64,000 nucleotides of DNA from Pirellula sp. (GTDB taxonomy: Bacteria; Planctomycetota; Planctomycetia; Pirellulales; PNKZ01): contig PNKZ01000003.1 in NCBI GenBank assembly GCA_013822735.1, positions 62,001 to 126,000 of the forward strand, given 5' to 3'. Below, piece by piece: positions 16,528 to 25,025 of this stretch; position 1 is the stretch's first letter; each line of letters starts with the position of its first letter. The notes below the pieces were generated by a model, which was given only the letters and a program-made list of their open reading frames with translations, was not told the origin of the DNA and did no database searches. Made by a program: the position numbers and the translations under genes.

Positions 16528-18950
16528 GGATTCGGCGCAGGCTCGGCGGACGGAGGAGTAGCGGGGGGCGCGGCAGGGGGCGCTGCGGCAGGTACCGCAA
16601 AGGGATCGACGACCGCAGCGGGCGCCGCCGGAACAGTTTCCGCAGGTGCGACGGGCTTCGCATCGGCGGGCGCCGGAGTAGCCGGCGTCGGTGCGGCGGC
16701 CGCAGATTTAGCGCGACTTCGTATCGGCGCGTTGCGCGCTTCGACGGCGTCGAGCATCGCGGCGAGGAGTTCTTGGGTCGGGCGATCGGCCGAGGCCGAG
16801 GCGTTGTACCGATCGTATTGGCGGAGTACTTCCGAAGTCGTCAGCAAGATGTTGTGTTTGAGTACGCTATCGCAGAACGACTTCGCGGCGTTTTGGCGTA
16901 CGTCGAGGGGCAGGGATTCACTGCTTGCCACGTCGACCAGCGTGCGCTGTGCCGCGGACGAGCCGAGTAGACCGAGCGCCGTGGTAGCCGCTTTGCTGAC
17001 CGCGGGATTCCAGGCGGCGGCCAGTAGCGCCGGCTCCATTTGCCGCGTGCTGAACAGGCGATTGTTCGACTGCATCAGCTTGCCGATCGTCGTCAAAGCC
17101 CATTGCCCTTGGGCGGCACGTTCGGCGGCGGGGACCAACGAGCCGGCGGATGCCTGCTGCAACTCGGCAAGTTGGGCCGCGAGGGTTTCGGTCATGCGCG
17201 GTTGATAGATGGCCGCGGCGAACGGGTCGCGGTAGAGCGTCGAACGGGTCGAGTCTACATCGTCGGGCTCGCAATACACGGCGACCGGCAATTGCGCCGT
17301 GCGGGGGTCGGCTCGCAGCTGCGCCAGGAGTTGACCGGCGACCGGATCGAGAAAGGTGCGGTACATCAGTACGAGTTCGTAATCGGCATCGCCCGAGACG
17401 AGGCGCACGGCGCTGCGGGCATCGCCGACTGCTTCGCTCTGATAGCCCAGACCGGAGAGAATACCGGCGACGTCGCGAGCGCGAGCGGGACTCGTATCGA
17501 CGGCGAGCGCTTTACGCGCGCCGCCCGAACCGGCGAAGTAATTTAAGGCGTCGCCCACGGCGCTGGAGCCGGCGAACGGCTGTTGCGGGTCGAGGCTCAT
17601 GACCGCTTTCAGCGCGGCGAACCGCAAGCGACGATCGGGGCTTTGCACCGTCTGCACGAGCAGCGACGATTTGCCGCTGCGCGATTCCAAGGCCTTCGAG
17701 CCTGCCGTGGAGGCGAGAAGTCGCACCAGCGCCTCGGCGGTCGTGGTGTGCTGATTCTCGATGCTCAGCTGAAGTAGTCGGCCCAACTCGACCGCGGTCG
17801 GCTTCGTCTCCTGCAACCATTTTGCGGCTGCATTGTTCATTTCGGCTCGGTCGGGTGCCGCGGCCAGCTTACTTTCCAATGAAGCGGCCGAGGCCAGCAA
17901 CTGCGCATTCAAATCGTTGCCCGCCAATTCGGCGGAGGTGCGCGCGAGACTTGCCGCACGGTCGAGCGTGGCGGCGCGCTGTGCAACAAGGGTTTGTACC
18001 GGCTTTTTCGCTGCGTTGTCCCAGCGCCAGACGGCGCTCTTGGCATCGCGCTGCGCTGCAGTCGGCCGAGCGAGATACGCATGACGCGCTTCCAAATAGA
18101 GCTGCGCCGCGGCTTCGACCGGCTTCGGCAACTCTTGCCGACGGCGTACGATCGACCCTTCGGCCGCGGAACGAACGGCCGGCGGCGAAGTCGGATTAAA
18201 GGCCGCGGCGAAGAGCGGCGCATCGGCCAGGGGGCTATCGACATAGCCCAGCGTGTCGAGCGCCAGCTTGCGTTGTGCTTCGTCGCCGTACAGCGCGACT
18301 TCGGTGAGTGCGGCGATCCCTTCATCGCCGCCCCCCGCCAGCGCCGCGATCACGCCCCGATGTTCGCTCGCGCGAGTCGGGTCGGCCAGTACGTCGACCA
18401 AAGCCTGCGCCGCCGCATCACCGCCGGAGCGGAGCGATACGATCGCGCCGGCGCTCGTGCCGACGTCGGGCGATTTCAGCTTCTCGATCAGTTCCGCCAG
18501 TCGGGCCGGATCGCGGTTGGCTCGATTCGTGGCGGCATTTACGCGGCGCACGAAATCGGCCCCCTGCGGTTGAAAGTCTTTGATGCCCGTGAGCCGAGTA
18601 ATTTTGTCGATGCCGGCCTTTTGCCCGAGCGTCGCCAGCTGTTCTTCGTCGACGGCCGTTTCCAGCAACTGCCGAAAATACTTCTTGGCGTGCTTCGGAT
18701 ACTTCAGGTCCGAAAGGAGCAACGAAGTGTTCAACAAATCTTCGGGCGTCGTGGGGTTCGTGGCGATCAGCGCCAAAATCGCGGGGTCGGTCACCTGCGG
18801 CAACGGTTCATCGGCCGCGGGTTCGGCGGCAGGCGCCGCAGCGCCGGCGGGGGGCTCGGCGGCCGGTTGGGCAACGACGGGCGCAGGCTGAGCAGAGACG
18901 AAGTAACACGTCGTCGTGACCAGAGCCAAATATTGCGAAAGGCGTTTCAT
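16524..18950 (-). CDS. Exported helical-repeat protein with embedded receiver-like segment, function unknown
   Basis: An 808-residue protein. Residues 1-28 are a signal-like segment (YLALVTTTCYFVSA), followed by an Ala/Pro linker. Residues about 150-290 and 620-730 are short Ala/Leu-rich helix pairs resembling HEAT-type repeats. Around residues 475-590, KALAVDTSPARARDVAGILS through LPVAVYCEP imitates a response-regulator receiver alpha/beta order, but the phosphoacceptor position reads LVLMYRTF instead of LxLxD. The C-terminus is a long Ala/Pro-rich tail. It precedes, and overlaps by four bases, the sigma-54 activator gene, and follows argH by 53 bp. I do not recognise a family or enzymatic role. 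Confidence 0.7.
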   Translation of the reverse strand: MKRLSQYLALVTTTCYFVSAQPAPVVAQPAAEPPAGAAAPAAEPAADEPLPQVTDPAILALIATNPTTPEDLLNTSLLLSDLKYPKHAKKYFRQLLETAVDEEQLATLGQKAGIDKITRLTGIKDFQPQGADFVRRVNAATNRANRDPARLAELIEKLKSPDVGTSAGAIVSLRSGGDAAAQALVDVLADPTRASEHRGVIAALAGGGDEGIAALTEVALYGDEAQRKLALDTLGYVDSPLADAPLFAAAFNPTSPPAVRSAAEGSIVRRRQELPKPVEAAAQLYLEARHAYLARPTAAQRDAKSAVWRWDNAAKKPVQTLVAQRAATLDRAASLARTSAELAGNDLNAQLLASAASLESKLAAAPDRAEMNNAAAKWLQETKPTAVELGRLLQLSIENQHTTTAEALVRLLASTAGSKALESRSGKSSLLVQTVQSPDRRLRFAALKAVMSLDPQQPFAGSSAVGDALNYFAGSGGARKALAVDTSPARARDVAGILSGLGYQSEAVGDARSAVRLVSGDADYELVLMYRTFLDPVAGQLLAQLRADPRTAQLPVAVYCEPDDVDSTRSTLYRDPFAAAIYQPRMTETLAAQLAELQQASAGSLVPAAERAAQGQWALTTIGKLMQSNNRLFSTRQMEPALLAAAWNPAVSKAATTALGLLGSSAAQRTLVDVASSESLPLDVRQNAAKSFCDSVLKHNILLTTSEVLRQYDRYNASASADRPTQELLAAMLDAVEARNAPIRSRAKSAAAAPTPATPAPADAKPVAPAETVPAAPAAVVDPFAVPAAAPPAAPPATPPSAEPAPNP

Positions 18951-19003
18951 CGGGTGCTACTCAGGAGTGATACCGATCTACGGAACGTGTCGAAGCCGAG
19001 GCG

Positions 19004-20383
19004 TTAAAGGCTCAGCTTGCGTTGCCAAGCTTCCACCTGCCGGGCCACTTCGGCCGGCGCGGTCGAACCATAGCTCACAAATGCCCGCACCGCGGCTTGC
19101 GGCCCGAGCACTTCGTAAACCCGAGCGTCGAGGCTCGGGTGGGCGGCGGAGAATTCCTCCTGCGAGAGATCGGCGAGCCGGCAGCCGCGCTCGAGCGCGG
19201 TGCGTACCAACTTGCCGACGATCTCATGCCCAGTCCGTTGCGGCACTCCTAACTTGATCAACAACTCCATCAATGTCGTGGCGTCGAGATGGCCGCGGTC
19301 GAGCCGCTCGGCGATCACGTCGCGCTTCAGTTCCGCTCCGGCCACGAGCGGAGCGGCCAATTCGAGGCACATTCGCACCGTGTCGGCCGAGTCAAAAAGC
19401 GGTTCTTTGTCTTCTTGCAGGTCGCGGTTATAGGCCAGCGGCAGGCCCTTGATGAGGACGAGCAGTCGGGTGAGGTTGCCGACCACGCGAGCCGTCTTGC
19501 CGCGCGTGAGTTCGAGCACGTCGGGGTTGATCTTCTGCGGCATGATCGATGAGCCGGTGCAGAAGGTCTGCGGAAGCTTGAGGAAGTTGAACTCCGTGGT
19601 GCTCCAGAGAATCCACTCTTCGGCCCAGGTGCTGAGATGTTCAGCGATGAGCGTGAGCACGAAGGCAAACTCGACGGCGAAGTCGCGGTCGCTCGAGACG
19701 TCGAGGCTATTGGCCGCGACCCCTTCGAAGTCGAGCCTGCGGGCGACGTCGAACCGATCGATCGGCAGCGTGGTGCCGGCAAGTGCGGCCGCGCCGAGGC
19801 TGAGGATGTTCACACGCTTACGGCAATCGGCCAGCCGCGCGCGATCGCGCTCCAGCTTTTCGGTGTAGGCGAGCCAGTAGTGCGGAGCGAGCACCGGTTG
19901 AGCCCGCTGCATGTGCGTGTAGCCGGGAAGAATCACGTCGGCGTCGCGTGCGCAACGGCCGACGAACGCCTTCTGTAGATCGACCAGTCGGGCGTCGATT
20001 TCGTCGATGGCGTCGCGGACCCAAACCCGCAGATCGGTGGAAACCTGATCATTGCGGCTGCGGGCCGTGTGGAGTTTGCGGCCCACGTCGCCGGTGCGGT
20101 CCGTAAGGGCCCGCTCGATGTGCATATGGATGTCTTCCAATTCCGTGCGGAATGGAAACTTTCCCTGCTCAATCTCTTGGCGAATCTCTTCTAGGCCTTG
20201 CTCAATCTGGCGGCATTCATCGGCCGAGATCAGGCCGGTTTGGGCCAGCATCTGGGCATGCGCGATGGAGCAACGGATGTCTTGGGCATACAACCGGTGG
20301 TCGAAGCTCACGCTTTCGGTGAACTTCTCGACCCGCTTGTCGGTCGCCTGCTCAAAAACACCGCTCCAAGCCTTGTGGGTCAC
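19004..20383 (-). CDS. argH: Argininosuccinate lyase
   Basis: A 459-residue enzyme of the fumarase/aspartase superfamily that splits argininosuccinate into arginine and fumarate, the last step of arginine synthesis. The family signature GSSIMPQKINPD is intact. The substrate blocks KLHTARSRNDQVSTDLR and GYTHMQRAQPVL are also present. The GTG at 20383 gives VTHKAWSGVFEQATDK, which aligns with the usual N-terminus and length. An ATG at 20476 would add 31 residues that do not look like ArgH. No other arginine-synthesis gene is adjacent, although carB lies 8 kb away on the opposite strand. Confidence 0.95.
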   Translation of the reverse strand: MTHKAWSGVFEQATDKRVEKFTESVSFDHRLYAQDIRCSIAHAQMLAQTGLISADECRQIEQGLEEIRQEIEQGKFPFRTELEDIHMHIERALTDRTGDVGRKLHTARSRNDQVSTDLRVWVRDAIDEIDARLVDLQKAFVGRCARDADVILPGYTHMQRAQPVLAPHYWLAYTEKLERDRARLADCRKRVNILSLGAAALAGTTLPIDRFDVARRLDFEGVAANSLDVSSDRDFAVEFAFVLTLIAEHLSTWAEEWILWSTTEFNFLKLPQTFCTGSSIMPQKINPDVLELTRGKTARVVGNLTRLLVLIKGLPLAYNRDLQEDKEPLFDSADTVRMCLELAAPLVAGAELKRDVIAERLDRGHLDATTLMELLIKLGVPQRTGHEIVGKLVRTALERGCRLADLSQEEFSAAHPSLDARVYEVLGPQAAVRAFVSYGSTAPAEVARQVEAWQRKLSL

Positions 20384-20770
20384 GCCGGGTCCGTCGGAAG
20401 AGAAGATGGATGCGAGATTTCTCGCAGAGAAGTGCACAAACAGTTTAACTCTAAATGGCTTACAGCGGGGCGTCAATCGGCGGCGTTGCCTGGAAACCGG
20501 GCGTTTTACCGACGTGCTACATCGTTTGGCGGCTCGAGGTGGAGCCGTGCGGAGCGTAACGGTTACGCGGTTGCTTCGTTTCGCTCAGTTTTGAGTAACA
20601 AGGCCGAGGGGGACAGCCTTACATCTTGCTCGAACGCGCTAGTTTGTTGGATGATCTGACCGATTCGTTTGCTCAACGGATCGCCTCACCGGTGCGGCCG
20701 CCGCCCGACTATTTGGACTAGCGGCCGTTTAGAAACCGTGCCGCAAAAATTTGCATCGAGAAAGAACTTC
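20384..20770. other. Divergent intergenic region argH / DUF2721 gene
   Basis: No gene is seen in these 387 bases. It must hold the promoters of both divergent genes. Two small structures stand out: a CGGCTC/GAGCCG hairpin (20530-20547) and the near-perfect palindrome GCGTAACGGTTACGC (20554-20568), which has operator-like symmetry. Confidence 0.45.
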
Positions 20771-21274
20771 ATGGATCCGCTGTCGTTTAGTCCGCTTGGG
20801 CTGCTCACCTTCATCGCGGCCCCCGCGATGCTGACGAATGCGTCGTCGATCATGACGCTGGGCACCGGCAATCGGTTTGCTCGGGCCATCGATCGGGCTC
20901 GCAGTTTGTCGGCTCTCGTTCAAGCGGCCGGCGACTCGGATACACCTCAGGCCAAGATGCATCGAAGACAATTGTCGTATGCCGAGCGCCGGGCATTGAT
21001 CCTCGTACGGGCCCTCACGGCGTTCTACGTGTCGGTCGGGTCGTTCGGCGCGGCAAGTCTTATCTCGCTCTTAGGCGCCGTCTTCGTGGTGGCAGGCAGT
21101 GACTTTGTTCATCAACTTTGCTTATCGGTTGCGCTGGTTGCGGGCGTGGCCGGGGTCGGCGGGCTCGTGATTGGTTCGTCGCTGCTCGTTTGGGAAACGC
21201 GGATGGCGCTCTTTATCCTTACGGAAGAAACGCTCGCGATGTGCAGCCCGCACAAGCTTGGCGAGAATCGCTAG
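20771..21274 (+). CDS. DUF2721 family membrane protein
   Basis: A 167-residue membrane protein. The first helix is followed by the family motif LTNASSIMTLGTGNRFARAIDRARSL. After a cytoplasmic-looking charged loop come two long hydrophobic hairpins (FGAASLISLLGAVFVVAG and LVAGVAGVGGLVIGSSLLV). This is the arrangement of DUF2721 proteins, whose function is unknown. The ATG at 20771 is chosen because homologues start close to this first helix; the open frame upstream to 20669 is unconvincing. It has no same-strand partner that suggests a role. Confidence 0.78.
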   Translation: MDPLSFSPLGLLTFIAAPAMLTNASSIMTLGTGNRFARAIDRARSLSALVQAAGDSDTPQAKMHRRQLSYAERRALILVRALTAFYVSVGSFGAASLISLLGAVFVVAGSDFVHQLCLSVALVAGVAGVGGLVIGSSLLVWETRMALFILTEETLAMCSPHKLGENR

Positions 21275-21372
21275 CTCACGCGATTCCATATTCTTTGTCG
21301 CCACGGCGAAGGCCGACTAGGCTGGCGGCCGACGTCGTCTTCTTCTCCAGGTTGTCTCCGCGAGACGTTCTC

Positions 21373-22281
21373 ATGCTTCGGCCGCTTGCTCTTGGTGCGA
21401 TTGCACTGCCGCTGGTCTTCATTGGCGTGACGATGGTTCACGCCGCGGATGCTCCAGCGCCGGCCGCTCCTGCAAAAACGCCGGACTATGCCCTGGCCCG
21501 ATCGAAGATCGCCCTGCCGACGCGGAGTCTGATTTATAAGAAGGTCGGCGATCGAGAATTGGCGATGTACATCTTCGAACCGGCCGGCCACCAGCCGACG
21601 GATCGTCGACCCTGTTTCGTAGCGATTCACGGCGGCGGTTGGGTCGCAGGGACGCCGACGATCATGAATTGCGTCGGCGAGGCGTTCGCCCAGCAAGGTT
21701 GGGTCGTCGCGAATATTCGCTACCGCTTGCACAAGCCTGTGGAAGGAACGACGGTGTTCGACTCCGTGAAGGATGCGAAGTCGGCAGTGCGCTACTTGCG
21801 CAGCCATGCACGGGAACTCGGGATCGATTCGGAGAAGATCGTTGCCGGCGGCCGCTCGGCGGGCGGGCACCTTGCGGCGGCGACGGCCCTATTCCCCGAC
21901 ATCGAGGAAGAATCTGACGATAAGAGTGTGTCCTGTGTGCCGAATGCGCTCGTGCTTTGCTCGCCGGTGATCGACACTTCGGCCGAAGGCTACGGCTTTG
22001 CACTACTCGGCGAACAGTGGCAGGAACTTTCGCCGCTCCACCACGTACGCCCCGGTCTGCCGCCGACGATCATCCTCCACGGCATGCGTGACACGATCAC
22101 CCCCTTCGCCGGAGCGAAAGCGTTCGACGAAGGGATGCGTGCCGCCGGTAACAAGATTCAGCTGATCGCCCACGAGCGCGGCGGCCACAGCTACATGATG
22201 CGCACGAAGGAACTCTTCGACGAAGCGATGGGTCAGATCCTGCCGTTTCTGATGAAGAATGGAATCGAAGGAACGAAATGA
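21373..22281 (+). CDS. Secreted alpha/beta-hydrolase (BD-FAE/carboxylesterase type)
   Basis: A 302-residue hydrolase with a signal peptide (LALGAIALPLVFIGVTMVHA). The oxyanion-hole motif HGGGW is in FVAIHGGGWVAGTP, and the nucleophile elbow is GRSAGG (IVAGGRSAGGHLAAA). An acid residue is expected in HGMRDTITPF, and the catalytic His in HERGGHSYMM. This is the pattern of hormone-sensitive-lipase/BD-FAE-like esterases acting on short-chain or carbohydrate-linked esters. The substrate is unknown. The ATG at 21373 starts the signal peptide; the longer frame begins inside the previous gene and is rejected. A similar but separate esterase is at 54150. Confidence 0.88.
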   Translation: MLRPLALGAIALPLVFIGVTMVHAADAPAPAAPAKTPDYALARSKIALPTRSLIYKKVGDRELAMYIFEPAGHQPTDRRPCFVAIHGGGWVAGTPTIMNCVGEAFAQQGWVVANIRYRLHKPVEGTTVFDSVKDAKSAVRYLRSHARELGIDSEKIVAGGRSAGGHLAAATALFPDIEEESDDKSVSCVPNALVLCSPVIDTSAEGYGFALLGEQWQELSPLHHVRPGLPPTIILHGMRDTITPFAGAKAFDEGMRAAGNKIQLIAHERGGHSYMMRTKELFDEAMGQILPFLMKNGIEGTK

Positions 22282-22298
22282 GACGAGTTGTCGAATCG

Positions 22299-23324
22299 TT
22301 ACCGCTTCTTCCCTTCCACGATGCTCACCGGCGACGTTGTTTTCACCACACGCGTGAGTTGGAACCCTGCGGCGGCGAATAGTTCGCGGAATTCCGCTTC
22401 CGTCCGTTCCTTGCCGCCCGGCATTGTGAGCATCGTGATATCGAGGAACTTCGAAAACTGCGGGCCGTTGCCCGGCTCGATCACCGCGTCGATCACCAGA
22501 AGTTTGGCGTCGGGCCGCATCACGGCGGCGCAGTTTTTCAGAATCGCGAGCGACTCCGGATCGTACCAGTCGTGAATGATGTGTCGCATCATGTAAGCGT
22601 CGCCTCCGGAAGGAGCGCTTTCGAAGAAGCTGCCGCCGACGAGCTTCAGCCGGCTTGCGACGCTTGATTTCTCCAGCGCAGGTCGGGCCCGTTCGACGAC
22701 GTGCGGCATGTCGTACAGGATGCCCTGCACGTTGGGATTCTTTTCCAGCACGGTTCGGATCACGGTGCCGTTGCCGCCGCCGATATCCACCACGGTGCCG
22801 AACTGCGCGAAGTCGTAAGCGTCGATCATGGCGGCCGTTTCCGCGCCATGAATGCCCGTCATCGCCTCATCGAACAGCGCCGCTTGCGCCGGATGATTCG
22901 AGAGATACTCGAAGATAGGCGCGCCGAAAACATGCGCGAAGCTCGGCTTGCCGGTCTCGACGCTGTAGAGAAGTTCGCCGTAGGCCCGATAATGTTCTTC
23001 CCCCATCATCAGCACCATCGCGCGCTGTGAGCCGGGACGATTGAGCAAACATTCGGCCGCCGGCGTCAGTCCGAAGCGGTGCTCGCCATCTTCCGCAAAC
23101 ACTCCCTTGCTCGCCAGCGCGCGGAGCACGCGATGTAGCGACGGCCCGTGCATCTTGGTCACGGCGGCAAGTTCCTCCGCGGTTTTCGGTCCGTCAGCCA
23201 CGAGGTCGGCGATGCCCAGCTTCGCCGCCACATAAAGCGATTGCGAAACCCAATATCCGCAAGCCATTTCGAAGATCGCGTACTGAGCCGGCTTGGCGGC
23301 GGAACTGTTTTGAGCTTGATCCAT
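22299..23324 (-). CDS. SAM-dependent O-methyltransferase (Methyltransf_2 / ASMT-like)
   Basis: A 341-residue class I methyltransferase. The N-terminal winged-helix dimerisation domain (residues about 15-100) contains KLGIADLVADGPKTAEELA and LHRVLRALASKGVF. The SAM-binding motif is VVDIGGGNGTVI, followed by the conserved block HIIHDWYDPESLAILKNCA, with the catalytic His in the DW context, and by LVIDAVIEPGNG. Family members methylate hydroxyls of small aromatic or polyketide-like metabolites. No secondary-metabolite cluster surrounds it, so the substrate cannot be named. It converges with the esterase gene and is divergent from the RND operon. Confidence 0.92.
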   Translation of the reverse strand: MDQAQNSSAAKPAQYAIFEMACGYWVSQSLYVAAKLGIADLVADGPKTAEELAAVTKMHGPSLHRVLRALASKGVFAEDGEHRFGLTPAAECLLNRPGSQRAMVLMMGEEHYRAYGELLYSVETGKPSFAHVFGAPIFEYLSNHPAQAALFDEAMTGIHGAETAAMIDAYDFAQFGTVVDIGGGNGTVIRTVLEKNPNVQGILYDMPHVVERARPALEKSSVASRLKLVGGSFFESAPSGGDAYMMRHIIHDWYDPESLAILKNCAAVMRPDAKLLVIDAVIEPGNGPQFSKFLDITMLTMPGGKERTEAEFRELFAAAGFQLTRVVKTTSPVSIVEGKKR

Positions 23325-23639
23325 GACTAATTGTCGTAGTGATGAAGTCGAGGTTACTTATGCGATGCCGCTCAGAAACGAGCGTAGCTGCGGCATTGTA
23401 AAGCGCGCAAGAAAAGTCGGCGACCATTGAGCTAAACGCATTGTGCAAAATCCGACCACCGGCCGGCGGGTGGAGTTCACAAGTTCGCAAGGTCGGGTGC
23501 GAATGCCCTGCTTGGGCGGTCGAGAGTTTTCCTTTGCTCCGAAGAATCAACATGGCACACTCCGCGGCCTCGCATTTGCATTGATTGGCAACGAGCTGCG
23601 ACGCTCCCATGCGGCAGCGGGATTTCGTAGGACGACATC
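23325..23639. other. Divergent promoter region: methyltransferase / RND efflux operon
   Basis: No gene is seen in 315 bases. A CCACC-(GGCCGGC)-GGGTGG-type hairpin lies at about 23456-23473. Both divergent promoters must be here, but no convincing -10/-35 pair or regulator site was identified. No adjacent TetR- or MarR-type regulator gene exists. Confidence 0.4.
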
Positions 23640-25016
23640 ATGATGCAAAAACGAGGCGACGACGCGGGCCGACTTTCGAGGGGGCGGTTGCCGACGTTCG
23701 TCGGTCTGACGCTTCTCGTGTTGCCGGCACTTCTCGCCGGCGGTTGTCGTCCCAACAATCAATTCGTGCCGCCGCCGCCGCCGAAAGTCACGGTAGCCAA
23801 GCCGCTACGGCAAGACGTGCTCGACTCGATCGACTTCACCGGCACGACGCGGGCGATGGCGACCGTGGAGTTGCGGACACGCGTCGACGGCTACTTGGAG
23901 AAGATCGCGTTTACCGACGGCGTCACCGTGAACGCGGGCGATCTACTCTTTGTCATTGAAAAGGCCCCCTATCAAGCGGCCCTGGAGGCGGCGAAGGCGA
24001 GCGTGCAGAAGGCCGAAGCCGCTTTGCAACTTTCCGACGCGAATCTGGCTCGCACGAAGCAACTCGTCGAAAGCAATTCCGCTTCGCAGCAGCAACTCGA
24101 CGTCGATGCGGCGCAACGAGCCTCGTCGGCCGCCGATTTGGCCTCGGCCAAGGCGGCGCTAAAGCAAGCCGAGTTGAACTTAGGTTATACGGAAATCCGT
24201 GCACCGATCGCAGGCCGAATCGGCCGGCACCTCGTCGACTTCGGCAACTTGGTGCATGCCGAAACGTCGCTGCTGGGCATCATTGAGAGCGTGCAGCCGA
24301 TCTATGCGTACTTCAATGTGAGTGAGCGCGACCTGTTACGGTTTATGGAAATGATGCGGGAACACAAACTTCCCGATCCGACGCAAAATCCGCCGACGAT
24401 CTACTTGGGCCTGGAGAACGAGCGCGGCTATCCGCACGAAGGACGGTTGGACTTTCGGCAACTCGGCGTCGATCCCGGCACCGGCACCATCGAACGTCGG
24501 GCCGTGTATGAAAACGGCGATCAGAAGCTGATACCCGGTTTGAACGTGCGGCTGCGCGCGGGGATCGGCGAACCGCAGCCGAAGCTGCTCGTCGAACGTC
24601 GGGCCGTGGGGACGGACCAGCGCGGCGATTTTTTGCTGGTCGTCAATGAGAAAAACATCGTTGAATATCGCAATGTGCGACTGGGGATTGCCGTCGGCGA
24701 TTTGCAGGTGATTGAAGAGGGCGTCGGGCCGGACGACCGTGTCGTCGTTAACGGCTTGCAGCGTGCGCGGCCGGGAGCCCAGGTTGATCCGCAAGCGGCG
24801 GAGACTCCGAAGCCGCCGCAGGACGACGCCGTCGAACGCTTGCTCGCTCCCACAACGCCCGCCGCTTCAATGCCCTCCGGCACTGCGAAGCCCGTCGACA
24901 CTGCGAAGCCCGCCGACACTGCGAAGCCCGCCGACACTGCCAAACCATTGGGGACGGCGCAACCGACGTCGACTTCCACTTCGCCGTCGCGACGGACGGA
25001 AAGCGTAAGCGAGTAG
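23640..25016 (+). CDS. RND efflux periplasmic adaptor lipoprotein
   Basis: A 458-residue membrane fusion protein of the AcrA/MexA type. The lipoprotein signal ends LLVLPALLAGGC. The lipoyl-like half (TVELRTRVDGYLEKIAF with VNAGDLLFVIEKAPYQAAL), the alpha-helical hairpin of Ala/Gln-rich helices, and the second half GYTEIRAPIAGRIGRHLVDF are all in order. The beta-barrel segment follows with GLENERGYPHEGRL. The last ~50 residues are a Thr/Ala/Lys/Pro repeat (24882-24953). It couples the inner-membrane pump encoded nine bases downstream to an outer-membrane channel; no TolC-like gene is in the window. ATGs at 23640 and 23643 are both possible. Confidence 0.93.
   Translation: MMQKRGDDAGRLSRGRLPTFVGLTLLVLPALLAGGCRPNNQFVPPPPPKVTVAKPLRQDVLDSIDFTGTTRAMATVELRTRVDGYLEKIAFTDGVTVNAGDLLFVIEKAPYQAALEAAKASVQKAEAALQLSDANLARTKQLVESNSASQQQLDVDAAQRASSAADLASAKAALKQAELNLGYTEIRAPIAGRIGRHLVDFGNLVHAETSLLGIIESVQPIYAYFNVSERDLLRFMEMMREHKLPDPTQNPPTIYLGLENERGYPHEGRLDFRQLGVDPGTGTIERRAVYENGDQKLIPGLNVRLRAGIGEPQPKLLVERRAVGTDQRGDFLLVVNEKNIVEYRNVRLGIAVGDLQVIEEGVGPDDRVVVNGLQRARPGAQVDPQAAETPKPPQDDAVERLLAPTTPAASMPSGTAKPVDTAKPADTAKPADTAKPLGTAQPTSTSTSPSRRTESVSE
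24882..24953 (+). repeat. Four 18-bp tandem repeats encoding TAKPAD units
   Basis: Units start at 24882, 24900, 24918 and 24936, with core ACTGCGAAGCCCGCCGAC; the last unit is degenerate. They lie in frame near the 3' end of the adaptor gene and encode a six-residue Pro/Lys/Thr repeat. Unit number is likely variable between strains. Confidence 0.85.
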
Positions 25017-25025
25017 CGCCGTTCT

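Noticed and set aside
14521-17205. 894-residue plus-strand open frame
   Set aside because: Antisense to the HemX-like gene, the sigma-54 activator and the 808-residue gene, all supported by motifs.
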